From contig JAVVEQ010000002.1 of NCBI GenBank assembly GCA_032250905.1, positions 1-64,000 of the forward strand: DNA of 64,000 nt, written 5' to 3'. The position numbers and the translations under genes were made by a program. Below are positions 56,523-64,000 of this stretch, piece by piece. This stretch comes from Desulfotignum sp032250905. Its GTDB lineage: Bacteria > Desulfobacterota > Desulfobacteria > Desulfobacterales > Desulfobacteraceae. The notes beneath the pieces were generated by a model, which worked only from the letters and a program-made list of their open reading frames with translations, searched no databases and was not told the origin of the DNA. Positions within the stretch are counted from its first letter, which is position 1, and each line of letters begins with the position of its first letter.

Positions 56523-58073
56523 ATGAAAAAATTATTACTGATTGTGTTAAGTATTTTTATGGCCGTGACTTTCACGGCATCCGCTGGTGCAAAAACCTTT
56601 AAGATGGGGCTGGATGCCGACCCCGTGTCCCTGGATCCCCAGGTGCAGCTGTCCGGCGGCATGCTCCAGCTGTCCCACTGGGTGTTCGATCCCCTGGTGC
56701 GCTGGACCCAGGACATGGGTTTCGAACCCCGTCTGGCCACCAGCTGGGAACGGCTGGATGAACTGACCATGCGGTTTCACCTGAGAAAAGGGGTCAAGTT
56801 CCACAGCGGCAACACCTTTTCCGCCAAAGATGTGAAATGGTCCTTTGACCGCATGAGAAAAAGCGTGGACTTCAAAGGCCTGCTGGAACCCTTTGACGGA
56901 TGTTATATTGTCGATGATTACACCGTGGATGTCAAAACCAAAAAAGCGTATCCCCTTGTGCTCAACATGGCCACCTATTTCTTTGCCATGGATTCTGAAT
57001 TTTACACCGGTACCGATGAGAACGGCCAGCCCAAGGACGCGATTTTAAAAATCGGGGAATCCTTTGCACTCAACAACGCCTCCGGCACCGGTCCGTTCAT
57101 TGTCACCAATCGTCAGCACAATGTGGTGCTGGAAATGAAACGGTTTGCCGACTACTGGGATAAAAACAGCCCGGGCAACGTCACCGAATTCATCCTGACC
57201 CCCATCAAGGAAAACGCCACCCGCGTGGCAGCCCTGCTGTCCGGCGGGGTGGACTGGATTTCCCCGGTGCCCCCCCAGGACTTTGCCAGAATCCAGAGCG
57301 ATGACAAGGTCAAGCTGGTGAACATCAACGGCGGCCGGATCATCACTTTTCAGATGAATCCCAACCGGGTGGAGGCGTTCAAAGATGTGCGGGTGCGCCA
57401 GGCCATTGTCCATGCCGTCAACAATGAAGGCATTGTCAAACAGATCATGAAGGGTACTGCCACCGTGGCGGCCCAGCAGGGTCCCAAAGGTTATCTCGGC
57501 TACAAGGAAAACCTTACACCCCGTTATGACCTTGAAAAGGCCAGGGCCCTCATGAAAGAGGCTGGATATGAAAACGGGTTTGAAATCAGCATGATGGCCC
57601 CCAACAACCGGTATGTCAATGATGCCAAGATCGCTGAAGCCACCGCCCAGATGCTGGGAAAGATCGGGATCAAGGTCAACCTGAAAACCATGCCCAAGGC
57701 CCAGTACTGGAATGAATTCGATGCCAGGGCCGCCGACATGATGATGATCGGGTGGCATTCAGACACCGAAGACTCCGGTAATTTTTCCGAATTTTTGACC
57801 ATGTGCCCCAATGCAGAAACCGGTTACGGCCAGTATAACAGCGGGTACTGCAACCCAAAAGTGGATGAGCTGACCATCGCGGCCCAGTCGGAGACCGATC
57901 TGGAAAAGCGTACAGCAATTCTCCAGGAAATCGAGCAGATCCTGTATGATGATGCCGCCTTTGTACCGTTTCACTGGCAGAACCATTCCTATGGCGTCAA
58001 AAAGAATGTCCGCGCGCAACCGGTCATCAATGCCCAGAACTTTCCGTATATCGGAGACCTGGTGATTGAATAA
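56523..58073 (+). CDS. ABC importer substrate-binding protein, family 5 (peptide/nickel type)
   Basis: 516-residue periplasmic binding protein. Signal peptide at 1-23 (cleavage near ASAGAKT). The mature start FKMGLDADPVSLDPQVQLSG and the segment DELTMRFHLRKGVKFHSGN then TFSAKDVKWSFDRM (about 79-110) are hallmarks of SBP family 5 (DppA/OppA/NikA). The C-terminal DDAAFVPFHWQNHSYGVKKNV is also typical. The ligand is unknown. The ATG at 56523 has GGAGG at 56512-56516 at good spacing, while the ATG at 56517 is too close. A strong 13-bp hairpin separates it from the permease genes, suggesting higher expression of the binding protein. Confidence 0.95.
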   Translation: MKKLLLIVLSIFMAVTFTASAGAKTFKMGLDADPVSLDPQVQLSGGMLQLSHWVFDPLVRWTQDMGFEPRLATSWERLDELTMRFHLRKGVKFHSGNTFSAKDVKWSFDRMRKSVDFKGLLEPFDGCYIVDDYTVDVKTKKAYPLVLNMATYFFAMDSEFYTGTDENGQPKDAILKIGESFALNNASGTGPFIVTNRQHNVVLEMKRFADYWDKNSPGNVTEFILTPIKENATRVAALLSGGVDWISPVPPQDFARIQSDDKVKLVNINGGRIITFQMNPNRVEAFKDVRVRQAIVHAVNNEGIVKQIMKGTATVAAQQGPKGYLGYKENLTPRYDLEKARALMKEAGYENGFEISMMAPNNRYVNDAKIAEATAQMLGKIGIKVNLKTMPKAQYWNEFDARAADMMMIGWHSDTEDSGNFSEFLTMCPNAETGYGQYNSGYCNPKVDELTIAAQSETDLEKRTAILQEIEQILYDDAAFVPFHWQNHSYGVKKNVRAQPVINAQNFPYIGDLVIE

Positions 58074-58126
58074 ATGTCCGTCTGCAGGATAAAAAAACGG
58101 CTGCGGTATGTTGCGGCCTGACCTGT

Positions 58127-58164
58127 CACTGCCGTTCCGGATCAATTTTTTCGGAACGGCAGTG
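58127..58164 (+). terminator. 13-bp hairpin between binding-protein and permease genes
   Basis: Perfect stem CACTGCCGTTCCG / CGGAACGGCAGTG with a 12-nt loop (GATCAATTTTTT), 54 bp after the binding-protein stop and 30 bp before the permease start. No downstream T-run, so partial termination or 3'-end stabilisation of the first gene's mRNA is likely. Confidence 0.7.
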
Positions 58165-58193
58165 TTACCCTTTCCAAACAAAGATACCCTTCC

Positions 58194-59180
58194 ATGTTTG
58201 CATTTATCATACGCAGGATTCTCCAGGCCGTGGTGGTCATGCTGGTCATCAGCCTGGTGGTGTTTGCCATAAAAAATCAGTTTGGTGATCCGGTTCGGGA
58301 TCTGGTGGGAGAGCGGGTCACCCCGGAAGAGCGGCAGCAGATCGCCGACAAAATGGGGCTGAATGATCCGTTTTTTGTCCAGTACGCCCGGTTTGTCAAA
58401 AATGCCGTGACCAAGGGGGATCTGGGACGGTCATTTTTGTATAACAAACCCAACCTTGAGGTGATCGGCAACCACGCACCGGCCACCATTGAGCTGGTCT
58501 TAGGGACTGCGTTGATCATTATTGTGCTGTCATTGCCCCTGGGGGTATATTGCGCATTAAAGCCCCGAAGTCTGCTTTCGCGCTTCACCATGAGCTTTTC
58601 CACGCTCGGGGTGTCCATGCCCGTGTTTCTGACCGCCATCCTGCTGATTTATCTGTTTGCAGTGCACTGGCGGATTCTGCCTTCCTACGGCAGGGGGGAG
58701 ACCGTTGACCTGTTCGGCAACGGCATCTGGATGACCGGGCTTTTAACCATTGACGGACTCAAGCACCTGATTCTTCCCTGCATTTCTCTGTCCACCCTCA
58801 TGCTGCCTCTGTTTATCCGTCTGATCCGCTCTGAGATGATGGAGGTGCTGGAAACCGAATACATCAAATATGCCTGGGCCAAAGGGCTGTCTCCCCGGCG
58901 GGTCTGGCTGGTCCATGCGTTCAAGAATACCCTGCTGCCGGTGATCACGGTGTTCGGGGTCCAGATCGGGATCATGTTTGCCTTTACCCTGCTCACGGAA
59001 CTGGTGTTCCAGTGGCCGGGCATGGGATTCATGTTTCTGGAGGCGGTGAACCGTGCGGATCTCTCCCTGCTCATTGCGTATCTGGTGGTGGTGGCGGCGT
59101 TGTTTGTGGTGGTCAATACTGTGGTGGATATCCTGTATGGTTTTATCAATCCCACGGTCAGGATAGCAGGAACCAAATGA
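58194..59180 (+). CDS. ABC importer permease, DppB type
   Basis: 328-residue inner-membrane permease with six predicted membrane segments. N-terminal MFAFIIRRILQAVVVMLVIS is the DppB/OppB signature, and the coupling helix EAA motif lies at EYIKYAWAKGLSPRRVWLVHAFKN (about 222-245, consensus EYVRTARAKGL). It forms a heterodimeric channel with the next gene's product, which it overlaps by 4 bp (ATGA). No good ribosome site is visible before the ATG at 58194, so translation may be weak relative to the binding protein. Confidence 0.95.
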   Translation: MFAFIIRRILQAVVVMLVISLVVFAIKNQFGDPVRDLVGERVTPEERQQIADKMGLNDPFFVQYARFVKNAVTKGDLGRSFLYNKPNLEVIGNHAPATIELVLGTALIIIVLSLPLGVYCALKPRSLLSRFTMSFSTLGVSMPVFLTAILLIYLFAVHWRILPSYGRGETVDLFGNGIWMTGLLTIDGLKHLILPCISLSTLMLPLFIRLIRSEMMEVLETEYIKYAWAKGLSPRRVWLVHAFKNTLLPVITVFGVQIGIMFAFTLLTELVFQWPGMGFMFLEAVNRADLSLLIAYLVVVAALFVVVNTVVDILYGFINPTVRIAGTK

Positions 59181-60097
59181 AAACAAAATTACAGCAGTTT
59201 AAAGCATCGTATTTTTTATACAGTTTCAGGCGGGACATGGTGGCCATGGCAAGCTTTGTCGTCCTGGTGTTTTTCCTGGTTATCGCGTTTGCCGCTCCCT
59301 GGATTTCTCCCATGAATCCTTACGATTCCGCCAACATAGATATCATGAATTCTGAAATCCCCCCCATGTGGATGGACGGGGGATCTATGGAATTTCCCCT
59401 GGGTACGGATAACCAGGGCCGGGATATGCTGTCCACCATGTTTTACGGGCTGCGCACGTCGATTATCATCGGGCTTGGGGCCGTGGCTATCCAGGCGGCC
59501 ATCGGTATTGTCCTGGGGCTTATGGCAGGGTATCTGGGGGGCAAAACCGATGCCGTACTCATGCGCCTGGCAGACATCCAGTTTTCCTTTCCCTATCTCA
59601 TGGTGGCCATCTTCATGAGCGCCATCTTCCAGGTGGTGTTTGGCGCCGGCAGTTTTGAGCAACTGGCCATCCCCTTGTTGACCATTATCATCGGGCTGTC
59701 CAACTGGCCCATGTTCGCCAGGACCATCCGGGCATCGGTCATGGGGGAAAAAAACAAGGAATATGTTGAGGCGGCACGGGTTATCGGCCTGCCCCAGAGG
59801 ATCATCATGTTCCGGCATATCCTGCCCAATGCCCTGACCTCGGTGATGGTCATCTCCACCATCCAGGTGGCCAATGCGGTCATGAGCGAAGCGGCCCTGT
59901 CATTTCTGGGACTTGGCATGCCCGTGACAAAACCGTCGCTGGGGTCTCTGATCCGGTCCGGGCAGGAGTATTTCTTTTCCGGGTCCTGGTGGATCACCGT
60001 GCTGCCGGGGCTGTGGCTGGTGCTTTTTGTCCTGGTGATCAACCTTTTGGGGGACTGGCTCCGGGATGTACTTAACCCGAAATTATACAAAGGATAA
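59177..60097 (+). CDS. ABC importer permease, DppC type
   Basis: 306-residue membrane permease, partner of the DppB-type protein. The N-terminal OppC_N segment (SFRRDMVAMASFVVLVFFLV) is followed by HPLGTDNQGRDMLSTMFYG-like sequence (here FPLGTDNQGRDML, about 72-84) and the EAA coupling motif EYVEAARVIGLPQRIIMFRHILPN at about 195-218. C-terminal PGLWLVLFVLVINLLGDWLRD-type ending is complete. The start at 59177 overlaps the upstream stop; a longer frame from 59012 is a shadow of the first permease. Confidence 0.95.
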   Translation: MKTKLQQFKASYFLYSFRRDMVAMASFVVLVFFLVIAFAAPWISPMNPYDSANIDIMNSEIPPMWMDGGSMEFPLGTDNQGRDMLSTMFYGLRTSIIIGLGAVAIQAAIGIVLGLMAGYLGGKTDAVLMRLADIQFSFPYLMVAIFMSAIFQVVFGAGSFEQLAIPLLTIIIGLSNWPMFARTIRASVMGEKNKEYVEAARVIGLPQRIIMFRHILPNALTSVMVISTIQVANAVMSEAALSFLGLGMPVTKPSLGSLIRSGQEYFFSGSWWITVLPGLWLVLFVLVINLLGDWLRDVLNPKLYKG

Positions 60098-60109
60098 CCA
60101 ACGGTTACG

Positions 60110-61069
60110 ATGTCTCATCTTTTAGAAGTCCGGGACCTGGAAGTAAAGTTTGCCCTGCGGTCCGGTGATATTACGGCCATCGACGGCGCCAGTTTTACAC
60201 TGGATCGGGGAGAACGCATGGGCCTGGTGGGGGAAAGCGGTGCCGGCAAATCAGTTACCGGGTTCGCCATCATCAATCTCATCTCCAAGCCCGGATATAT
60301 TTCCAGGGGCAGCATCCATTTTGAAGGCAATGAGATATCCGCCTATTCCCCTGCCCGGATGCGCAGAATCAGGGGAAACCGGATCTCCATGATTTTCCAG
60401 GATCCCATGATGACACTGAATCCGGTGTATACCATCGGATTCCAGATGATCGAAACCCTGCAGGCCCACCGGAACATATCCAAAGCACAGGCCCGCGCCA
60501 TTGCCCTGGACAAACTCCAAAAAGTGTATATTCCATCTCCTGAAAAACGCTTGTCCCAATACCCCCATGAATTGTCCGGGGGCATGCGTCAGCGGATCAT
60601 CATTGCCATATCTCTTCTGGCGGACCCCGCCATCATCATTGCAGATGAGCCCACCACCGCCCTGGATGTGACCATCCAGGCCGAGATCATGGACCTGCTC
60701 CAGGAATTGTGCGAAATCGAAAAAATGGGACTGATCCTCATTACCCATGACCTGGGGGTGGTCTCCCAGGTGACAGAGAAAATCGCGGTGATGTATGCCG
60801 GCAAAATTATTGAATACGGGCCCACGGAAACCGTGGTCCACCACCCGGTGCATCCTTATACCATCGGTCTTATCGGATCGATTCCCGGCGCCATTGAGCC
60901 GGGAAAAGATCTCAAGCAGATTCCGGGCATGATGCCCACCCTCACCAATATTCCGCCGGGATGCGCCTTTAATCCCAGGTGTGAACTTGCGGCGGATATC
61001 TGCACTCAAAAAACCCCGGTTCTGGAAGAAAAACAAAACGGCATTATGGCCGCCTGCCACATGAAATAG
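60110..61069 (+). CDS. ABC importer ATP-binding protein, DppD type
   Basis: 319-residue ATPase. Walker A GESGAGKSVTG at about residues 41-51, signature LSGGMRQRI at about 160-168, Walker B AIIIADEPTTALD at about 178-190, and the H-loop ILITHDLGVV. The C-terminal oligopeptide-transporter extension with four-cysteine-type region is present (PPGCAFNPRCELAADIC, about 282-298), which in relatives can bind an Fe-S cluster. It starts 12 bp after the second permease. Confidence 0.96.
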   Translation: MSHLLEVRDLEVKFALRSGDITAIDGASFTLDRGERMGLVGESGAGKSVTGFAIINLISKPGYISRGSIHFEGNEISAYSPARMRRIRGNRISMIFQDPMMTLNPVYTIGFQMIETLQAHRNISKAQARAIALDKLQKVYIPSPEKRLSQYPHELSGGMRQRIIIAISLLADPAIIIADEPTTALDVTIQAEIMDLLQELCEIEKMGLILITHDLGVVSQVTEKIAVMYAGKIIEYGPTETVVHHPVHPYTIGLIGSIPGAIEPGKDLKQIPGMMPTLTNIPPGCAFNPRCELAADICTQKTPVLEEKQNGIMAACHMK

Positions 61070-61084
61070 GATGTAAAAAAAACA

Positions 61085-62107
61085 ATGACAACGCATCAGC
61101 CCTCTTTATTGACTGTAGAGAACGTGGTCAAGCACTTTGATATTTCCGGGGGTTTTCTGGACCAACTGGCCTTCAAGGGCGGTATTCATCTGGAGAAAAC
61201 CACTGTCAAGGCAGTGAATAATGTATCTTTGTTTGTCAACAAAGGCGAGACCCTGAGTGTGGTGGGAGAAAGCGGATGCGGCAAATCCACCCTGGCCCGG
61301 GTTATCCTGGGGCTTTACCGGCCCAATTCCGGCAAGGTCATTTATGACGGCGAGCGCATCGACCACCTGTCCCATGAACAATGGCTGCCCTATCGCCGGA
61401 AAATGCAGATGATCTTCCAGGACCCCTATGCATCGCTGAATCCCAGGAAAACCGTGCGCCAGACCCTGGAAGAGCCGCTGCGGTTTCACAACCCGAAAAT
61501 GACATCCCAGGAGGCCGAGGACAAGGTGGCCTTTGTCATGAAACAGGTGGGGGTGGACCCGGCCTGGATTGCCCGGTATCCCCATGAGTTTTCAGGAGGG
61601 CAGCGCCAGCGGATCTCCATTGCCAGAGCCCTGGTCCTGGATCCGCAGTTCATCGTGGCGGATGAACCGGTGTCGGCCCTGGATGTGTCCATCCAGGCCC
61701 AGATCCTGAACCTGCTTATGGATCTGCGCGACCAGCATGATCTGACGTATCTGTTCATCACGCACGATCTTTCGGTGGTCCATCATATCAGCTCGAGGGT
61801 GGCGGTCCTTTATTTAGGGACCCTGTGTGAACTGGCCTCGGCCAGGGATCTGTTTGAATCCCCCCGGCATCCCTATACAAGGGCGCTGCTGTCCGCCATT
61901 CCCAAACTGGGGGAGAAAAAAGCCAAGCATATCAAGCTCAAGGGGGAGGTGCCCACGCCGGTGAACCTGCCGTCCGGTTGTGTGTTCCATGGACGGTGTG
62001 TCTACGCGAGGGACCGGTGCCGGAATGAATTCCCGCGCCTCAGCGAATTGCCCAACGGCAGTTTTGTGTCCTGTCACGGGGTCGAAGAAGGCTGGGATAT
62101 GAAATAA
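61085..62107 (+). CDS. ABC importer ATP-binding protein, DppF type
   Basis: 340-residue second ATPase of the importer. Walker A GESGCGKSTLAR at about residues 61-72, signature FSGGQRQRISIARAL at about 168-182, Walker B IVADEPVSALDVS, and the H-loop FITHDLSVVHHIS. The C-terminal extension has LPSGCVFHGRCVYARDRC at about 296-313, the cysteine-rich end typical of DppF/OppF. N-terminal insertion LAFKGGIHLEKTTVKAVNNVS is common in this group. It begins 15 bp after dppD and is the last gene of the operon, converging with trmO. Confidence 0.96.
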   Translation: MTTHQPSLLTVENVVKHFDISGGFLDQLAFKGGIHLEKTTVKAVNNVSLFVNKGETLSVVGESGCGKSTLARVILGLYRPNSGKVIYDGERIDHLSHEQWLPYRRKMQMIFQDPYASLNPRKTVRQTLEEPLRFHNPKMTSQEAEDKVAFVMKQVGVDPAWIARYPHEFSGGQRQRISIARALVLDPQFIVADEPVSALDVSIQAQILNLLMDLRDQHDLTYLFITHDLSVVHHISSRVAVLYLGTLCELASARDLFESPRHPYTRALLSAIPKLGEKKAKHIKLKGEVPTPVNLPSGCVFHGRCVYARDRCRNEFPRLSELPNGSFVSCHGVEEGWDMK

Positions 62108-62159
62108 GGGTTATTTACTGTTGCGGTTGTTTTTGAAACCAAGAAACGCCTGTCTGTTG

Positions 62160-62891
62160 TTATTTTATCGTATCCAGAGACAGAACCCGGGCCAGTTTTC
62201 CTGTGACCTGCCATTTTACATCCAGATCGAAAATGCGGATGCCGTAACTCTTTTCTCCTTTCCTGCCTGATCCGGCATGATATCCGGGACGGGGATCGTT
62301 TTCCAGTATCTGAATGATGAGCGGGGCCAGATTGGGAATCCGGCGGGTCAATTTCTGGCATTGGGCCTGGGCCTCAGTGGAAAAGACGACGCGAAGCCGG
62401 GGTTCGGGGCGGTTTCCGGCAAAGCCGCCATCTGCTTGAACAATGGCGTCTGACCAGGGCACATAGGGTTTGACGTCCAGCACCGGTGTCGCATCCAGAA
62501 TGTCCACGCCGGACAGCAGCAGCACCGGACCTTTTCCGGTATGTTCAACGCGTTCCAGTTTTACAGCGGAAATACCAATGGGGTTGGGCCGAAATGGCGA
62601 TCTTGTGGCAAACACACCCGCTTTTTTATTTCCTCCCAGGCGGGGTGGACGGACCAGCGCAGACCAGGGACTGTCCAATGTCTGATGAAACAGGAATATC
62701 AACCAGATATGAGAAAAGGTTTCCAGTTTGCGCAGGGCGTTCATGTCGGCGTATGCCGGATGGAACACCAGGCGTCCGGGAGCGTCCGGGACCAGATTCA
62801 TTTGCCGGGGAATGCCGAATTTTTCCTTGAAGCAGGTATACAGTGTGGCGATGGGGGTGAAGGTATGGGGCACTGCACTGGATTCAGTCAT
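62160..62891 (-). CDS. trmO: tRNA (N6-threonylcarbamoyl-A37) methyltransferase TrmO
   Basis: 243-residue SAM-dependent enzyme that methylates the t6A37 base of certain tRNAs. Family signatures: KFGIPRQMNLVPDAPGRLVF (about 19-38, Gly-Arg region), PAYADMNALRKLETFSHIWL (about 41-60), and RSPFRPNPIGISAVKLERVE at about 96-115, the core SAM-site block, followed by DILDATPVLDVKPYVPW. The C-terminal domain is complete and resembles E. coli TrmO/YaeB. Its ATG overlaps the stop of the upstream transporter gene by 4 bp. Confidence 0.93.
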   Translation of the reverse strand: MTESSAVPHTFTPIATLYTCFKEKFGIPRQMNLVPDAPGRLVFHPAYADMNALRKLETFSHIWLIFLFHQTLDSPWSALVRPPRLGGNKKAGVFATRSPFRPNPIGISAVKLERVEHTGKGPVLLLSGVDILDATPVLDVKPYVPWSDAIVQADGGFAGNRPEPRLRVVFSTEAQAQCQKLTRRIPNLAPLIIQILENDPRPGYHAGSGRKGEKSYGIRIFDLDVKWQVTGKLARVLSLDTIK

Positions 62892-63322
62892 CGCATGACC
62901 AGCCAGATCCCCAGAAACATCACCATCATGCCGGTAATTCGGGACAGTGTGATGGGCCGGATATCCGCCCCGAACAGGCCGAACTGATCGATGAGTGCCG
63001 CTGTCGCGAATTGGGCCGCCATCATGACGGTGAATGCCGGCACCAGCCCCAGCCGGGGGACACTGTACCCGATGGCTGCAATGAGTATCAGCCCCATGGG
63101 TCCTGACAACAGCGTATACCAGGGGACCTGGGTCAGGCCGGACAGGTTTCCGCCCCGCAGCAGAATCATGATGAGCCCGATGAGAAATCCGCCCCCGCCA
63201 TAGGTCACAAAGACACTTTCCAGGGTGCCTGTCTGCTTGTCGATGCTTCCCATCAGCTGTCCCTGAAGGGATACGGCAATGCCGCCGATGGCGGCAATAA
63301 TGACCAGATAGATAACGTTCAC
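62888..63322 (-). CDS. small DMT-superfamily transporter (YdcZ/DUF606 type)
   Basis: 144-residue integral-membrane protein with five hydrophobic segments. The glycine-rich start AAIGGIAVSLQGQLMGSI and GYSVPRLGLVPAFTVMMAAQ at about 91-110 match the DMT_YdcZ (DUF606) family, whose members work as homo- or hetero-dimers; substrates are generally unknown. A GGAGCCACC stretch precedes the ATG. It overlaps trmO by 4 bp (ATGA), so the two genes share a transcript although their functions differ. Confidence 0.88.
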   Translation of the reverse strand: MNVIYLVIIAAIGGIAVSLQGQLMGSIDKQTGTLESVFVTYGGGGFLIGLIMILLRGGNLSGLTQVPWYTLLSGPMGLILIAAIGYSVPRLGLVPAFTVMMAAQFATAALIDQFGLFGADIRPITLSRITGMMVMFLGIWLVMR

Positions 63323-63524
63323 TGGTGGCTCCTTTTTTCAGGAACCGGCTGTGACCTGACCATAAAGGCTACGGGGCCGGCTCATGTTTGTTTTGATCCC
63401 CCCACTACTACTAAAAAAGGGGTGTCAAATCAAGCGGATCCAAAGGCAATTCCGGATTTTCCTTTTCAACCCTTGTGTTCTGTTATATTTTACCCACACA
63501 AAAAAATGCTGAATGGAGGGGGAC

Positions 63525-64000
63525 ATGAGAATTCCTGTTATCGTGGTCATTGCCGTGCTGGTATTTCTGCTTACACGGTATGTGATTTCCAGAAAACTGC
63601 TTTATTTCCCGGTGAGGGGTAACGCGGAACAGCTGGCACAGATCACGGCCCGAATCCCCGAGGCGGAAGCGATCCGGATTCCTTTGGGAAAGAAAACCAC
63701 ACTTCATGGATGGCTGATAAAAAAAGATCTGAACAGGCTGCCCACGGTGTTCTATTTTGGAGGCAATGCTGAGGAGGTATCCGTGAACCTGCCGGATTTC
63801 TCCGCCCGGGTGTCTGCCAATGCAGTCCTGGTCAACTATCGGGGATACGGTCAGAGCAGCGGATCTCCCACCGAGGACCGTCTGAAATCTGACGCCCTGC
63901 TCATCTATGATCATACGGCGAACCGGCTGGGACTTGACGCCGCACGTTGTGTCGCCTGGGGCCGGAGTCTCGGCTCTTCCATGGCGGCTTACCTGGCCCT
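63525..64000 (+). CDS. alpha/beta hydrolase, N-terminally membrane-anchored, 3' end outside window
   Basis: At least 158 residues of an alpha/beta hydrolase of the BEM46/YfhR type, cut by the window end. An N-terminal hydrophobic helix (about 3-20, RIPVIVVIAVLVFLLTRYVI) is followed by KLLYFPVRG, typical of this group. The oxyanion-region VFYFGGNAEEV lies at about 77-87, NYRGYGQSSGSPTE at about 104-117, and the nucleophile elbow WGRSLGS (G-x-S-x-G) at about 145-151. The acid and histidine of the triad lie beyond the window. Start 63525 follows GGAGGGGG. Substrate unknown. Confidence 0.87.
   Translation, partial: MRIPVIVVIAVLVFLLTRYVISRKLLYFPVRGNAEQLAQITARIPEAEAIRIPLGKKTTLHGWLIKKDLNRLPTVFYFGGNAEEVSVNLPDFSARVSANAVLVNYRGYGQSSGSPTEDRLKSDALLIYDHTANRLGLDAARCVAWGRSLGSSMAAYLA

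Noticed and set aside
59012..59176. Longer N-terminus for the second ABC permease
   Set aside because: The extra codons lie wholly inside the first permease gene and give Gly/His-rich shadow sequence; the start at 59177 overlaps the upstream stop and gives a normal N-terminus.
63400..63420. Repeated CTACTACTA with C- and G-runs as a possible terminator
   Set aside because: The paired part is only four bases around a long loop and no T-run follows in a useful direction.
1..64000. CRISPR arrays, rRNA operons, intact transposases, prophage genes or an origin of replication
   Set aside because: None found: no regularly spaced repeats, no rRNA-like sequence, no transposase or integrase motifs, and no DnaA-box cluster that I could recognise by reading.

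Overview
The window looks like chromosomal DNA of a strictly anaerobic, sulfate-reducing type of bacterium, most likely Desulfobacterota near Desulfobacteraceae. This is inferred from gene content, not from a marker gene. The pointers are HdrA/HdrD-type redox proteins, a stand-alone desulforedoxin, CooC, a corrinoid methyltransferase set, a futalosine-type prenyltransferase with a UbiX homologue, DUF6178, DUF3786 and DUF3373 proteins, a selenoprotein-like gene, and codon use rich in GC at third positions. No rRNA, CRISPR array, integrase or intact insertion sequence was seen.

Layout. 0-2.3 kb is an accessory edge: a HigB/HigA toxin-antitoxin pair (higA cut by the window start), a zeta-like kinase overlapping a 59-residue partner, a decayed HicB-like fragment and a shortened amidohydrolase. 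2.3-18.7 kb is rightward housekeeping: tex, tpx, an AsmA protein, a DUF4197 protein, a beta-CASP nuclease, a SlyD-like FKBP, a nitrilase overlapping a response regulator, then a closely packed run of cooC, a methyltransferase, amrS, a MqnP-type prenyltransferase, ubiX, a CCA/poly(A) polymerase-like enzyme and serB. 18.8-22.4 kb is leftward: tRNA-Met, a dehydrogenase remnant, alr and thrS. 22.5-26.0 kb is rightward: rnd, dapF and a lactate permease. 26.1-28.2 kb is leftward: a DUF3373 outer-membrane protein and a cytochrome-like protein without a haem motif. 28.6-32.0 kb is a 1047-residue kinase/M23/aminotransferase fusion and a truncated mazF. 32.0-37.6 kb is a leftward redox operon of an HdrA-MvhD-like protein, an HdrD-like protein, a fumarate-reductase-like flavoprotein and a thioesterase. 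37.7-44.2 kb is leftward: rhlE, DUF6178, a B12-binding radical SAM protein, a nitroreductase and rdgB. 44.3-47.8 kb is a patchwork: DUF3786, an orphan BrxC-tail-like protein, a cupin, a UGA-containing small selenoprotein, a flavodoxin fragment and desulforedoxin. 47.8-54.3 kb is a leftward methyl-transfer cluster with its own sigma-54 regulator. 54.3-56.1 kb is an acyl-CoA dehydrogenase, 56.5-62.1 kb a five-gene peptide/nickel-type ABC importer, and 62.2-64 kb trmO, a small DMT transporter and a partial alpha/beta hydrolase.

How the genes could work together. MttB-family protein, corrinoid protein and methyl-H4folate methyltransferase form a complete methyl-transfer chain that would feed a quaternary-amine methyl group into the Wood-Ljungdahl C1 pathway. 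CooC elsewhere in the window fits a CO dehydrogenase in the same cell. A sigma-54-like promoter and three matching inverted repeats lie between this cluster and the sigma-54 activator. The Hdr operon looks like a cytoplasmic electron-transfer complex coupling NADH, ferredoxin or disulfide chemistry to reduction of (or oxidation to) an unsaturated acid. Lactate permease, acyl-CoA dehydrogenase and thioesterase fit organic-acid metabolism.

The strongest unusual signals are (1) the short selenoprotein reading frame with an in-frame UGA followed by a SECIS-like hairpin, (2) the Hdr/flavoprotein operon, (3) the three-domain kinase-peptidase-aminotransferase fusion, and (4) the sigma-54 control region of the methyltransferase cluster.
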